DNA from: Drosophila persimilis
Taxonomy: Eukaryota; Arthropoda; Insecta; Diptera; Drosophilidae
Direction of reading: 5' to 3'
Assembly (NCBI RefSeq): GCF_003286085.1
Contig: NW_020825298.1
Coordinates: 4,712,001-4,776,000 of the forward strand
DNA length: 64,000 nucleotides
The position numbers and the translations under genes were made by a program. Position 1 is the first letter of the stretch. Each line of letters opens with the position of its first letter. A model generated the notes under the pieces. It had not been told where the DNA came from. It did no database searches and saw nothing but the letters and a program-made list of their open reading frames with translations. Shown piece after piece: positions 24,082-34,995 of this stretch.

Positions 24082-27000
24082 CTCTCTGTCTCCCTTTAGT
24101 TTTTTCACTTGTTCTTGGTTACTGTTGTTTTGCTGTTGCTTTTGTTGTTGTTGTCCTTCTTTGCTGCTGTTGTTTGTCAGACTTATCAAAACAAAATGCC
24201 AGTCGGAAAGAGTGCGAAAGAGAGAGAGAGCGGGAAAGAGGAGTACGGTGCGTCAACGTTGTTGTTGTTGCTGCTGCTGCTGCTGCCCTCGCTCTGTCTC
24301 TCTGGGTGTTTTCATTCGCTTTTTGCTGTTGTTCCTAGAAAATAAATGAAATTTCTGTGAGCAAAATAATATGAAACTTGGCGCCTGGACTTTTGGCAGG
24401 AAGGGAGAGGGCTTGGTGGGCTGAGGGGGTCTTTCGTGGTAAAATAAAGGACGCATAACGAATAGGTGTGGGAGTGACAAAAGGAGTGAGAAGGTGTGTG
24501 GGGCGGGTGGGGTGTAGGTTTCTGTGGCATGCAACTTGTTTGTTCAAGTCATGTCACCTATTGTTTTCCGTGTTGTCCTGTAACGTATTTTGACATTTAT
24601 GACTAGACAAATAGCTTGAGCACAAAAGCGAATAGTGTGACCACACGGATTGTTGGCTAGAATTTGTCAAAGAAATGAAAAAGTAATATGGAAGGAAATA
24701 TCATTATCAGTGGGTCGCAATATATCTTGTTTTTAGCAGTAATTGAAGTCTACACGTTCGTTATTGTGATACCAGAATTAATGATAATAAAGGGTTAAAC
24801 AAGCCATTGACAAATGTATTTATTCGATCATTAAGAAGATCATAAGTTAATAGGTTAATCCCATTCCATTATGAAAGATAATTTATCGATGGTCCAGTAT
24901 ATTTCTATTAGTTATAGACATTTCTGTAAACAGCTTTCATTCCTCCTTCACTCGTTATATCTATCTGTAAATAGTGTAAATATTGGAATTAAATCATTGC
25001 CCTGAATACCCCATTTGTTATGCTCAATTTTGACATCCGTTTGCATCCCATTTACCGCCACCCAGCGCGACCCGACCTCTCTTATCACCCCTCGTATTAC
25101 CACCCACAGGCTACACCTCCTCTCCTCGCACCCCTCTCCGTTCCCAGGCCGTCCCTGGCTTGCAGTTTTTGTTGTAATTGTGGCTGTCATTTTACCGTTG
25201 TTCTCTTTTTTGGTTTTTAGCCTCTGTCTCGTGTTTTTTTCGCTGCTTTTGCGTCATTATTATTTGCGTGTGCAGGCATGACGCCCATAGCCATGCCCAC
25301 CGCCCACTAGCGGCCAATGCCACCCATATCAGCCCACTCCCGCTTCCAGTCTACCGCCCCACGCCCCACCACCCCGCCACCCCGCTTTTCTCATTGTTAT
25401 GTATTTTTGTTCATATTTTGCAATTGTTTTGCTCTGCGGTATTTTCCTCAAGACAGAAACTAACAAGAAGAAGAGAAGGAGAGAAGAAGGAGCTGAAGAG
25501 TACAACGCCGTTGTTTCTATACCCTTTTTCGAGAGTTGATTACTATTTGAAACGAAGAGACGGAAGTATTTTTGGGGAGATTTTATATGAATTTCTCAAT
25601 TTTGTAGTACATTCTAGAAAAACATGTTTGACCTATTGGGATAGTTTGGTATCACAGAATTTTGAGAGCTTTTCCCTTGGCTCGGGCGTATCGTTTATGA
25701 AGGCCTCAAAGACCTCAGTAAGGTACTTGTTTCGCTCCACCTTGCGCCACTTGGCCGCTCTGACATTAAACTGATTGACTCGACGGCTAGCCTCATTTCT
25801 GCGAACACTCGGCGCCATCTGGGAGGTCTTCGGTCTCTTTGCGATGGACATTTTGTGGCAAAAATACAAGAAATTTGTTAATTACTGTGTATCCAGTAAA
25901 TCCGTACAGTATATGATGCTGACATGTAGTCCTGAGCCTGCTTTGTGTAAGGGTATCAACTGGTTCGTCGTCCGAAGGTAGTTTTCGTTTCTTGTTGCTG
26001 TTTTGGTCCCGCTATGTTGTGGCTAGCCAGTAGCGCGACGACGCGCCTCACGCATTGCCTTGCACTCTGCCCAACCCCACCCCCACCCCCCCCACCCGCA
26101 CTCTCTCACTCCATCGCGCTCTTTGTTGTTTGTGCTTCCTATTGTTGCTGGAGTAGCAGCAGGAATATTATGCACTTGTTGTTGCTGCTGTAATTCGCGT
26201 TGTTTTATTTTCTCTCCCACTCTGGCCTATAGCACACCATACCTCTCCTCTTTGCATAGCCCCCTGCGGCGCTTGGGTGTGCGGTGGCGGAATGAAAAGT
26301 GCAAGGCAAATAAGCAGCAACAGCGGCAGCAGTAGTGGGAATGGAAGAGGGGGCCAAGGAGTAAGCAGCAGAAGCAGCGGCAGAAGTAGGAGTAAGAAAG
26401 GTGTACTATTACAAGGTGAGGGTGTACCAGAGAGTCTTCTCACAGAACGCGTGCGACAGTGTGGCTCGAGAAATTAGGCTACTCGGTGAGCGGAAATACT
26501 CCACCTTGTGTAAAGAGACCTTGGAACATCAACCAGAAGCAGAGAGCAGCAGCAGTGGGAGAGGGAGAGGGCAGCCTTAGCTTCGAGAGCAGCAGCAGCA
26601 GCAGCAGCAGTAGTAAAAGCCGCCAACTGCAGTCAACTGCAGTCGACGCTGGCCGCGAAGTCGGCGTTTGTTTTTGTTTACTCATTCATTGCAAAGTTGT
26701 TTAGAGCCCGCCGCAGCAGCGCTGCAACGGCAGACGGGCAGCGTTAGAGCTGCGCTGCGGCGCAGCGCATGGAAGTTTTTTGGTTTCACGTTGATGATGA
26801 TTACAATGGTGATGATTAGCATGGGGGGAGTCTTTTCGTTGTTGTTTTTCGGCTGTCATTGTAGAAAGTTATGCAAGAATTTGGTTGTTTACAATATTTT
26901 TGTAAAGTTCAATCGTGTGAGAGGGACGGGCATATGCTTAAAGCCGGCTTAAATGGTTAGAAGGGGAGCGCAACATCGGAGAACAATGTAGGTGAAGGTG

Positions 27001-27961
27001 TTTGTGAGAGAAAATACATAAGTGAAGAAATTAATTGATACTTGATCGAAATTATAGCATTTCAAAGGTATTGAGAGAAAGCTATTGTATAGCTCAAAGA
27101 TATAGGGCGCTGCATACATTCTATGACAGAATAATATGAGGAATTTATAAGAAGAATATTGAAACTTTCTCTGGAAACACACAATAACTGGCTCTGTTTA
27201 AGGAAAGCTTTCAGCGGGATTGCATTACATCTCTAAGAGGAGTTGACAGCCCTAAAACACCGCCAGGTGCACCCCACATGCAGTTTCGTTTGCTATTTGT
27301 TCCACTGTTAATTTTACGACTCCCCCCCCCCCCCCCATGCCGACAGGGGGGTGGGCGCTTGCGCTTGCGGTTTTCATGGCAGTTTTCATTAATGTTAGTG
27401 TAGCATTTACTGTTTACTTCTGTTGTTGTTGTTGGTGTTGCTGCTGTGTGTGCGCTTTTGTGAAAATATCGCCATCGTACTTCAAAAACATTTGCGTGAG
27501 CAGAAGCAGTACCCAGGGAGGGGAGGGGAGGGGAGGCAGAGCTTGCGACAATTGTGATGGGTGGAGGGGGGCAGTGACGAGATATATTGATAAGAAGGAC
27601 CATGCAAATAGCGCGAAAGAATAGGTATAAAGAGCGGCACCCTACCTTCTTATTAATGCACTTTGTCTCGAGTCAAAAGGAGTACAGAACAGAGGAACGC
27701 AGTGACGACGACGACGACGACGATGGCGATGGCGATGACGATGGACGACGACGCGTAGTTTGTGTAGTGTATTATTTATTCATTGGATTGGATGATAATC
27801 AGTTTGTTTACATTTTTCAGTTGCACACAAACACACACACACACACACATAGAAAGAGAGCGGGCGCGAGAGAGATAGAGGGAAGAGCGAGTGAGAGCGA
27901 GTTCATTCTCTTGTCTGTTTTTATTTTATTTGCCTTAACAAAATAATAATACAGACATGCA

Positions 27962-28003
<42 letters not shown>

Positions 28004-31000
28004 CACACAAATACACGCTCTGCTCTGAATGCGTAAACAACAAAAGCAGCTGCAACAATAATAACAACAATTGTGTGAGGCAGAGATAGTGGCAGAGGAA
28101 GCGAGACGGATGATGATGGTTGATTGTAGGGCGGGGGGAAAGATGGTTGGCTTGTGATGGTGGGGGGCCGGGTGTGTGAGAGGCACAACCTAAAAACAGC
28201 AACGCTGGGAAAAACAACACGAAATGTTCAACTGTTATTTACGATTCCCTAACAAACAAAATTATGAATGAGTTTTCTGAGCGTGTGTGTGTGTTTTAAA
28301 GAGAGAAAAAAACAATTAAACGAATCTCGAAATATTAAAAAGTTGCGATAATCATTTATGGAAGTAAGGGAATTCGAAACAATTTTTAGGTAATTATAAT
28401 TGCTATTTTAATTACTTTTACAGTCCAGCTTTGACCCTGGTTTCCTTCGGCTTGGTTTGAGATCATTAATTCCGCTTTAAAGAGCATCCACAATTCTTTA
28501 TAAAGCACAAACTTCTTCTCGGGTTTTTTTTTGTCAATGCTTTTGATGGAAAGTTCTGGACGCTACAAGCGTAGACAGCAGAAGGAGAAGCAGAAGAAGG
28601 GGAGCTCAAAATCAAAGAGATCGCACGCAGACAGACAGACAGAGATAGCGCTAGTCGTAGGGCGACAGAGAGAGAGAGAGAGAGCTGATCGTTGACCACA
28701 TTAAAACTGTTTTTGTAGTTGTGCCTCTCGGCGTTTTTGTTTTGTGCGGCGGTCCCAAACGTGGGGTAGGTTAATGCTAATGTCATTAATGAAAGCTCTC
28801 TCGATGCCGATACTCGGCTCTCCTCTCTCTTAGCAAAAAGCGCAGACGGCTGGCACGTGCTCTTTCAACTATTCGCGTACTCTTTGCCCCCCCATCTAAG
28901 GCTCACCTGTAATCTCTTTGGTTTTACGCAAACTAATGATGATGTTCTCCTGGGGTTTTGGAAAGCTAATGATGATTATGCTCTTGTTGTTTTTTGAAAA
29001 CCAACTCCTGAACAAATAAATGCCGACTTTGGCAGAAATGTCTGCCTTGCAAAGAGAACAGCAACAACATTATCTCGTTTTATCAGATCAAAGAAACCGT
29101 TAAGTTTCGCTCTCTCTCTATCTCTCTCTCTCCCTCTCTCAAGCGCAACAAGTGCTGCTCTTAAGAGTTGAACGCTCTTTAGAATCGTTCCTCTCTCCCG
29201 TGAAATTTTTACTACGCCGCTAGAATAATTTCGGACCGAAAAAATATTACGAGTTCGAGTCGCGTTTTCGTTGCGGCGGCGGCAGCAACAACATAAAAAA
29301 ACAAGTGTAAACATTCAGAAACGTTTCATCGGAATATATTAAATATCAGAAATCTCAGATAAAAGAAACATGCATTATCAGAGCAGCAATACGAATATCA
29401 GCCGTCCGTCCAGAGTCCCCGTGGAAGGAGCAACAGCAAACGTAAGCCTTTGGCGAGGGGGGGGGGGGGGGGGGGCAGGGGGGCAAGCTTCAGAGTTCGG
29501 GCCTGGAGAAGGTTCGTGCACTTTGGCACCTTGCGCGACTCTCTTGCTCTCTCTTTTTCACCCACTTCTGTCGCGCCGTGTGTGTGTGCGGCTGCGTGTG
29601 TCTGCTAATTTGTTTTGATCGCTTCGTGTGTTTCTCATATTTATCCGACCAACAAAAACAAAGAAACTTAACAACAAATCCCAAACACGATTCCAAATGT
29701 GGTCAAATTATTATTTATTTTTCATTATTATCATAATTTTTTTTGGTCGCCATCCCTCTCTGTTTCTCCTGCTCTGGTTGTATACCCTTTGCTGAGGGAA
29801 GGTATGATTATTTTAGAAAAGAGAATGGTGACTATTTGATTAAATGATAAATAACAAACGAAAAAGCTACATAGCTACAAATCTCAGAAACATTTTGGAT
29901 CCATCGATCTCTCGACAAGGGTATATAGCACTTCGATCTTCGTTCTTTTTGCCCAGAGAATTAGCAGATCAATGAGTATAAAAAAAGCCACATTAGGAGA
30001 GAGGCTTTTGACCGACATTGGAATGTTCCGACAAAAACAATAAGAATTTCCAAATAATTATTCCTGATTCGGATATAAACAATTCCACAGACATCAGTGC
30101 TGTATTCTTGGGGTTCCCAACGGTAAAGATTTTTATGCAAAATGCAAATCGAATTTGAAATATAATTAATTAATTTTAATGGAATGGAATGGAATATTGT
30201 ATGCAAATGAATGTGATATTAGGACTAGCGGCGTGTGAAAGATTATGGTAAATTCTGAGGAGGTTAATAGATAAGATAGGATGAATACATCCATCACTCT
30301 CAAGAGGGAGATTTTTTTTGTTGAAATTTCCTCAAAGCTCTTATCAGTACAAAAAATATTCCTCAAACTGAAACTTCAATGAAATGCAGTTTTTTTTTTT
30401 GTTGAAGCCAACATGATTCATTAATTTCTCATTCATGTGAATGCTGTCATCGTTATAGTAGATTTTTCAAGACTTGTGCTTCTTGCAATCTCAAGAATTT
30501 ATTAGATTCAACCTTCGACATACTTTCGAGTATATTATCAACTCCTCTTCGCAAAGGAAGATAACGAATGAAGATAAAACATCTGTCGTATATCACAACA
30601 AAGAGAAACAGAATATTCTTTATGATTACTAGAACGGGGGATCTATCTTTTAAGAGGGGTATTCTTTCACTCATTTATTTAGCAAATACTGTAAAAGCGA
30701 AGAGAATTATTGGGACATTGACGTGCAATGCTAAGGCTTGTAATGCGTAGAACACTTCCACCGATAAGCGCTGTTGTATGACGCGCGACACGTGTAACAG
30801 AACCATAAAATATACTTAAATATAAATGAGATCTACTTTTTATACATATATATATATATATCCTTGGACTCTTATTTTTTTCTTTTTTGTTGGATTTTCC
30901 AAACTCATTTTCATTGAGTAAATCTTTATGGTGGGGTCTTTGATTCTTAAGTAGGTCTGGGTCTAGGGTTCTTATCGCGTATGGGGCAAACCTTTTTAGA

Positions 31001-32448
31001 CGGCGTCACGATGACGATGACGGGGAGGAACCTTTGGAACGCGACGCGCGATTGAAAAGCTCTTATCTGAAAGTTTTGCTTGTCTTTTTTCTCTCCTGCA
31101 GATGGGCCTCAACATACCCATGCTGATAGCGAACAGCCAGACGCTGGACAGCTGGAATACGGCGGGCCAGTACTCGCCGCCGATATCAGGGTCCGCGGGC
31201 AGCGATCGTGGTGGCAGTGCCGGAGGAGGAGTGGGGTCTGCATCCCAGCAGCAGCAGCAGCAACTGAGAGTACCCTTGCCCATGGCGTACGGAAATGCGG
31301 GTACCCCCTATGCTGGCGGCGGGCCGGGTAGCAGCAGCAGCGAATTCCAGCCGAGTCCCCACAAAACCATGGACACCTCCGACAACGAGGACAACAACAA
31401 CAAGGAGGATGCAGCGGCGGCGGCAGCGCTGGGGCAACTGGCGGCCAAAGTGGAACGCCGGTCACCTCAGTCCGCGACAAGTGGGGGACCTGGAGGTGGC
31501 CCCGGCGGAGGAGGAGGAGGAGGCAGCAGTCGAGACGCCAACGATCCCGGTAGCGATCCCGCAGAGCGGGGGCCCTTGAGCGAAGCGGGATCCAGTCCCA
31601 TACCCAACACCAATATGCACGAGGCGCACAAGAATCATCTGCTATCCAGTCCGGCGGCGGTAAGAGCCTCCACGCCCCGCCAGGCGCACGAGCAGCTCCT
31701 CCATCCGCACGTACATCCGCACCATCTGCAGCAGCAGCAACAGCAGCAGCAGCAGCAGCAGCAGGCCTCCCAGCAGTCCCATCCACACCATCCGCACCAT
31801 GGCCATCATTCGGATGAGCTGGACATCAAGCAAGAGATGGTGGACTACTTTCATGGCCAGCCCGTGGGTGGCGCCGTGACGGGAGCCGTCGCTCCACCAG
31901 CCCTCGAATCGCATCGTTCCTACAGTTCGGCGGGCGAGGAGAGCCGCCTGCCGCTGGACATGGCCCAGGACCTGCGGGTGGCGGCCCAGGCCAAGGCCAA
32001 CTTCGGAGCCTTCGTCCTGCCGCCACGCAGCGGCACCACCACCTCGGCGACAGCCATGCCCCTGAACATGAGGAAGCTGACGGCTGCCTCCAGTGCCGCC
32101 GGCCATATGCTGATGAACTCTCTGCTCAGCTCTCGGGAGAGCATGTCCGACGGCGAGGAGGCGGACAACGATGAGGCCACTGAATCGGCCGCCAGTCCAG
32201 GCCACGTTAAGAGCAGTGTTTCGGCCCAGGATGCCAGCTCGGCGGCAGCGGCAGCGGCGGCAGCCACCGCCTTCTATGCGGAAAGCCTGAGCCGCGACGA
32301 CTGCGATTTCGTGGGCTCCAATGTGTCGATGAAGCTGCGGACGATGGACCGCACCCAGCGGATCATTGCCGAGAAGCTGATCAGCGAGGTCCTCTACTAC
32401 GGACAGTTCAACGAGCTGGAGCGCACGGCACGGATCCTGCCCAAGTGA
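21809..32448 (+). CDS. MADF-domain / BESS-like nuclear protein, 717 residues
   Basis: The coding exons are 21809-22615 (269 codons) and 31102-32448 (448 codons plus stop). Donor GCG|GTGAGTAAG and acceptor CTCCTGCAG|ATG both lie between codons. The N-terminus is Ala/His-rich. A MADF domain spans about residues 86-176, with the pattern of conserved W, Y and basic residues (LIEQYRCHTELWNRADPKYK; VERKMNVLLTQYRREKHKM). The middle is low-complexity with Gln, Gly and His runs. The last 50 residues (DDCDFVGSNVSMKLRTMDRT onward) resemble a BESS motif. MADF proteins bind DNA and BESS motifs mediate protein contacts, so a transcription regulator is likely. Several fly MADF genes exist (Mes2 is one), and I cannot say which this is. 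The 8.5-kb intron contains an alternative first exon and a small antisense frame. Confidence 0.85.
24050..24078. repeat. CT/GA microsatellite
   Basis: About 14 CT units, immediately after GGCGCG. Confidence 0.9.
24633..24643 (-). promoter_or_regulatory. Ohler motif-1 (M1BP-type) core promoter element
   Basis: The minus strand reads TGGTCACACTA, an exact match to the fly core-promoter motif YGGTCACACTR. It lies inside the MADF intron and would point to leftward transcription. No gene was recognised to its left within the intron. Alternatively it may be a chance or relict match. Confidence 0.35.
25633..25851 (-). CDS. Possible small antisense gene in MADF intron, 72 residues
   Basis: A single-exon frame starting MSIAKRPKTSQMAPSVRRNE and ending REKLSKFCDTKLSQ. 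An in-frame ATG lies six codons upstream, at 25869; the inner one is chosen because the residues after it look more like a structured basic protein. The composition (many R, K, N and E, with W and aromatics and no low-complexity runs) is unlike the simple-repeat shadows around it. It has no signal peptide, membrane segment or recognised domain. Nested, intronless, antisense genes are common in flies. A chance frame of this size is also possible, so confidence is moderate to low. Confidence 0.4.
   Translation of the reverse strand: MSIAKRPKTSQMAPSVRRNEASRRVNQFNVRAAKWRKVERNKYLTEVFEAFINDTPEPREKLSKFCDTKLSQ
27702..27752. repeat. GAC/GAT trinucleotide tract
   Basis: A GACGAC run continuing into GATGGCGATGGCGATGAC. 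No supported coding exon uses it. Confidence 0.8.
27968..28001. repeat. CA microsatellite
   Basis: About 17 CA units. A shorter CA tract lies about 120 bases to the left (27829-27849). Confidence 0.9.
29370..29441 (+). CDS. Apparent alternative first coding exon of the MADF gene
   Basis: An ATG in near-ideal fly context (AGAAACATG) opens 24 codons beginning MHYQSSNTNISRPSR. They end exactly between codons at a good donor (AAC|GTAAGC). The phase matches the 31102 acceptor, so splicing would give a 472-residue product lacking the MADF domain but keeping the opa and BESS-like parts. GA/CT tracts at 28670-28685 and 29107-29142 lie upstream, as often seen near fly promoters. Seen in sequence: start, donor and phase. 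Inferred: that this is a real alternative promoter and isoform. Confidence 0.5.
29457..29476. repeat. Poly-G run (20 G)
   Basis: The run begins 15 bases downstream of the donor at 29442. G-rich DNA just inside an intron can form G-quadruplexes in RNA and can influence splicing. Confidence 0.9.
31102..32448 (+). CDS. MADF gene, last coding exon
   Basis: 448 codons beginning MGLNIPMLIANSQ. Features in order: a Ser/Gly-rich stretch, a short Gln run (31249-31263), an Asp/Glu/Asn patch, a Gly run, a His/Gln-rich segment with an opa CAG run (31727-31762), an acidic DGEEADNDEATE patch, an Ala run, and the BESS-like C-terminus. Coding GC content is far higher than in the flanking intron. The exon starts with ATG, so it could also serve as an internal start. 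Confidence 0.85.
   Translation: MGLNIPMLIANSQTLDSWNTAGQYSPPISGSAGSDRGGSAGGGVGSASQQQQQQLRVPLPMAYGNAGTPYAGGGPGSSSSEFQPSPHKTMDTSDNEDNNNKEDAAAAAALGQLAAKVERRSPQSATSGGPGGGPGGGGGGGSSRDANDPGSDPAERGPLSEAGSSPIPNTNMHEAHKNHLLSSPAAVRASTPRQAHEQLLHPHVHPHHLQQQQQQQQQQQQASQQSHPHHPHHGHHSDELDIKQEMVDYFHGQPVGGAVTGAVAPPALESHRSYSSAGEESRLPLDMAQDLRVAAQAKANFGAFVLPPRSGTTTSATAMPLNMRKLTAASSAAGHMLMNSLLSSRESMSDGEEADNDEATESAASPGHVKSSVSAQDASSAAAAAAAATAFYAESLSRDDCDFVGSNVSMKLRTMDRTQRIIAEKLISEVLYYGQFNELERTARILPK
31727..31762 (+). repeat. Opa (CAG/CAA) repeat in coding sequence
   Basis: A run of CAG with one CAA, encoding polyglutamine within the His/Gln-rich segment of the MADF protein. Confidence 0.9.
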
Positions 32449-33997
32449 CAGTGGCGCCTCAAGAAGTGGACGACCGCGACGACGAGTACAACAGCTGGGG
32501 CTGGGACTGGGACTGGGACTGGGACGACGGGCGGGACACCGATGATGGGCCTGGGTCTCGGTCTCGGTCTGGGCCTGGGCTACGGCACGGCGGGGCGGGG
32601 CATGGCAAATAAATGCAACGAAATTCCATTTATAAAGAAATAGTCAAAGCAAACCAACAAACAACCAACAAACAACAACAAACAAAATACAAAAACAGTA
32701 CAATTTATTTTTAGTTCTGCGCCAGGATTCCCCCACGAATCGAAGGGGGTCACACACCACTTGTACAAAGGACGAGACGAGGGGCAGCGTTACTTAGGGG
32801 AAAGCTATAGAAAGGTTAGAGAAAAGGTACTTACACGAGAGGGAGACGCGAAACAAAACAATAAGCAAATGAAACACAAACCAAAGTTACTTTCTATTCG
32901 GTTCTTGGGGGGCTGCAAAAACAATAGTTGTTTATTTTTTTATATTTTTTTATGTTTGTGCTTCAATATTAAATAACGAAATACATAAAATACATAGATC
33001 GTATAATAGTTTAGAGAGGGTTAGAGTGGATCGGGGAAACGGTAGGTGGGGCGCGCATATACCTGAGACATCTAGCTAGCAGAATCTCAGTATTACACAT
33101 GAAATACACTTTTACATAGACCATAGAAAGACGAAGAGAACGCCCCTGACGGGGGCTGACGGGAGGAACGGAACAGATCCTGTAAAGCATTTTGCCATGT
33201 TTATAGCTAGATTCTTGGGTCACACACACTCGCTCGTCCACTTCTAGGCAGCTACCAGAGCCGAACCCCTACCGACATACACCTCGCTCTAAGAGAAAGA
33301 CAAGGAAGGGGAATTACTAAAAAGGAAAACTCATGTTCCGAAAGAGCTGATTGATGCAGAAAGGCACTTGTAAAACCTATATTAAACACCTATGTATACA
33401 TGTATCTGTCTATGGATATATGTATGTATGTATGTATATGTAAATGGAAACTATATATATATATATATATATAGTGTATATCATTGTACCTTATTTTGAA
33501 ACAGAAATGTTTCGTTAGTCACATAAGTCTGGTCGTCGCAGAACACAGCAATCCAAAACCCAACAACAACAACAACAAAAAACTGAAACCAACCAACAGA
33601 AAAATACCACAAAATAATTTTTACCTTATGTTATACAAATATTTGTCGTCACTAGTTTGTTGAAGAATGAAAAAATCAACAAATAAGATATATAAAAAAA
33701 AAGAAGAAAAAACCAATGGAAACTAAAGTAAAACAAAAAATACACTATTATAAATATTGTTGTAAAAGGAAATGTATTTTAATTATTTTTTTTTCCGTTT
33801 ATGTTTTATCGTAAATTTTTTCGTAGGTCGTAATGATTTTTGCATAATATTTAAGTAGTTTTTATTTTTGTATGCAAAGCAGAGCGAGCAGAAAAAAAAA
33901 AGAAAAAGGAGAAAGAAAGAAGAGAAGAGAAGAAGAGAGAAACAACATTGAATTAATTTATATAAATTACAAATACTATATATATAAATGTATACCT

Positions 33998-34003
33998 AAT
34001 AAA
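33998..34003 (+). terminator. Poly(A) signal AATAAA, MADF gene (likely distal)
   Basis: Canonical hexamer about 1.55 kb after the stop codon, in AT-rich DNA. Other hexamers occur upstream, so alternative 3' ends are possible. Confidence 0.45.
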
Positions 34004-34911
34004 AATATGGGCAAATTAGTTAGTCACCTAAATGAGAGAAAGAGATAGAGATGATGATGATTATGATGATGATGATGAAATGCAGCTCCGGCTTTTGCTG
34101 TTGCTGCGTTTTTTTAGCCGTAGTTTTTACATTAGTCTAGTGAAAAAGCAACAACAAAAAAGTCCAAACCGTAAAACAAAAAGTCAAGTGTAAAAAAATA
34201 CAATACAATATATAAATTAATTGTCTGTAAAATTAGCAAGAATTTGTTTGGCATCGATGTGTGGTGGTGTGCAAGAGTGTGTTCTGTGCGAGTGTGCATG
34301 GAAGGTAAACCGAAAATGGGTTTTTTTGTGAGTGTGTACAAGAACAGATAACAGATATAAAAAAAAAAAACGTAAAAATAAATGTGTGTACCTATTTGTC
34401 TGACAAGCATTGTAATAGCTAAATGGTTTTGTTTCATTTGATTTAATACTGGTATTATATTGGTTAAAACAAAACAGGCTTGTATAGGTTGCAAAACCAG
34501 ACATTTGAACGGACCCGGGCTAAATATATTTGCCAATTGGAATATTTTATATTAGTAATGTTAAAAAACACATTAACGCATTTCTGTTGCGGTAAAATAC
34601 ACAGAAAAAAACGCATATATATTTTAATATATTTTACTTTAATTTAATTGATTTATTTACATTTTATAGTTATTTTTAAAAATTTTTGCACGCTGCTCGC
34701 ACATCTACATGTCCGTACATGCTTTTGACATGCACTCTACACGAATTATGTAGATAAACACATCAAACTACGTAACTCGCATCTTGTATGAATTCACCTA
34801 ATTCGCAACATCTATCAACCTTCATTGCAACATCATCTTCATGTGATTTACTAACTAATTAATTTACTCTTTGTAAAAATACATATATAATATTAGTAGA
34901 TTTTAATTTTG

Positions 34912-34917
34912 TTTATT
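34912..34917 (-). terminator. Poly(A) signal of the Tpr2-like paralogue
   Basis: AATAAA on the minus strand, 79 bases past the predicted stop at 34996. Its position supports the short terminal exon described for that gene. Confidence 0.5.
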
Positions 34918-34995
34918 TTTATTATTTTGTATATATGTATATACATATATTATTATGTTTCTTTTGTAATATTAATTTCGAAATTGACTTCGGAT

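Larger units (their letters stand above)
22616..31101 (+). other. Large intron of the MADF gene
   Basis: The 8.5-kb intron has a GTGAGT donor and a pyrimidine-rich TGCAG acceptor. It contains CT/GA, CA and CAG tracts, a 15-base C run, a 20-base G run, an antisense small frame (25633-25851), a perfect Ohler motif-1 site (24633-24643) and an apparent alternative first coding exon (29370-29441). Confidence 0.8.
32449..34995. other. 3' untranslated region of MADF gene and convergent intergenic DNA
   Basis: After the TGA stop there is a GGGACT hexamer repeat (32497-32523), then AT-rich DNA with a TA run at 33452-33473. A canonical AATAAA lies at 33998-34003, making a 3' UTR of about 1.57 kb plausible; an earlier AATAAA near 32609 could give a short form. 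From about 34.05 kb onward I see nothing coding. Confidence 0.5.

Noticed and set aside
31109..31786. Long minus-strand frames under the last MADF exon
   Set aside because: Antisense translations of the opa and Ala-rich coding sequence, giving poly-Leu/Ala/Pro without a domain.
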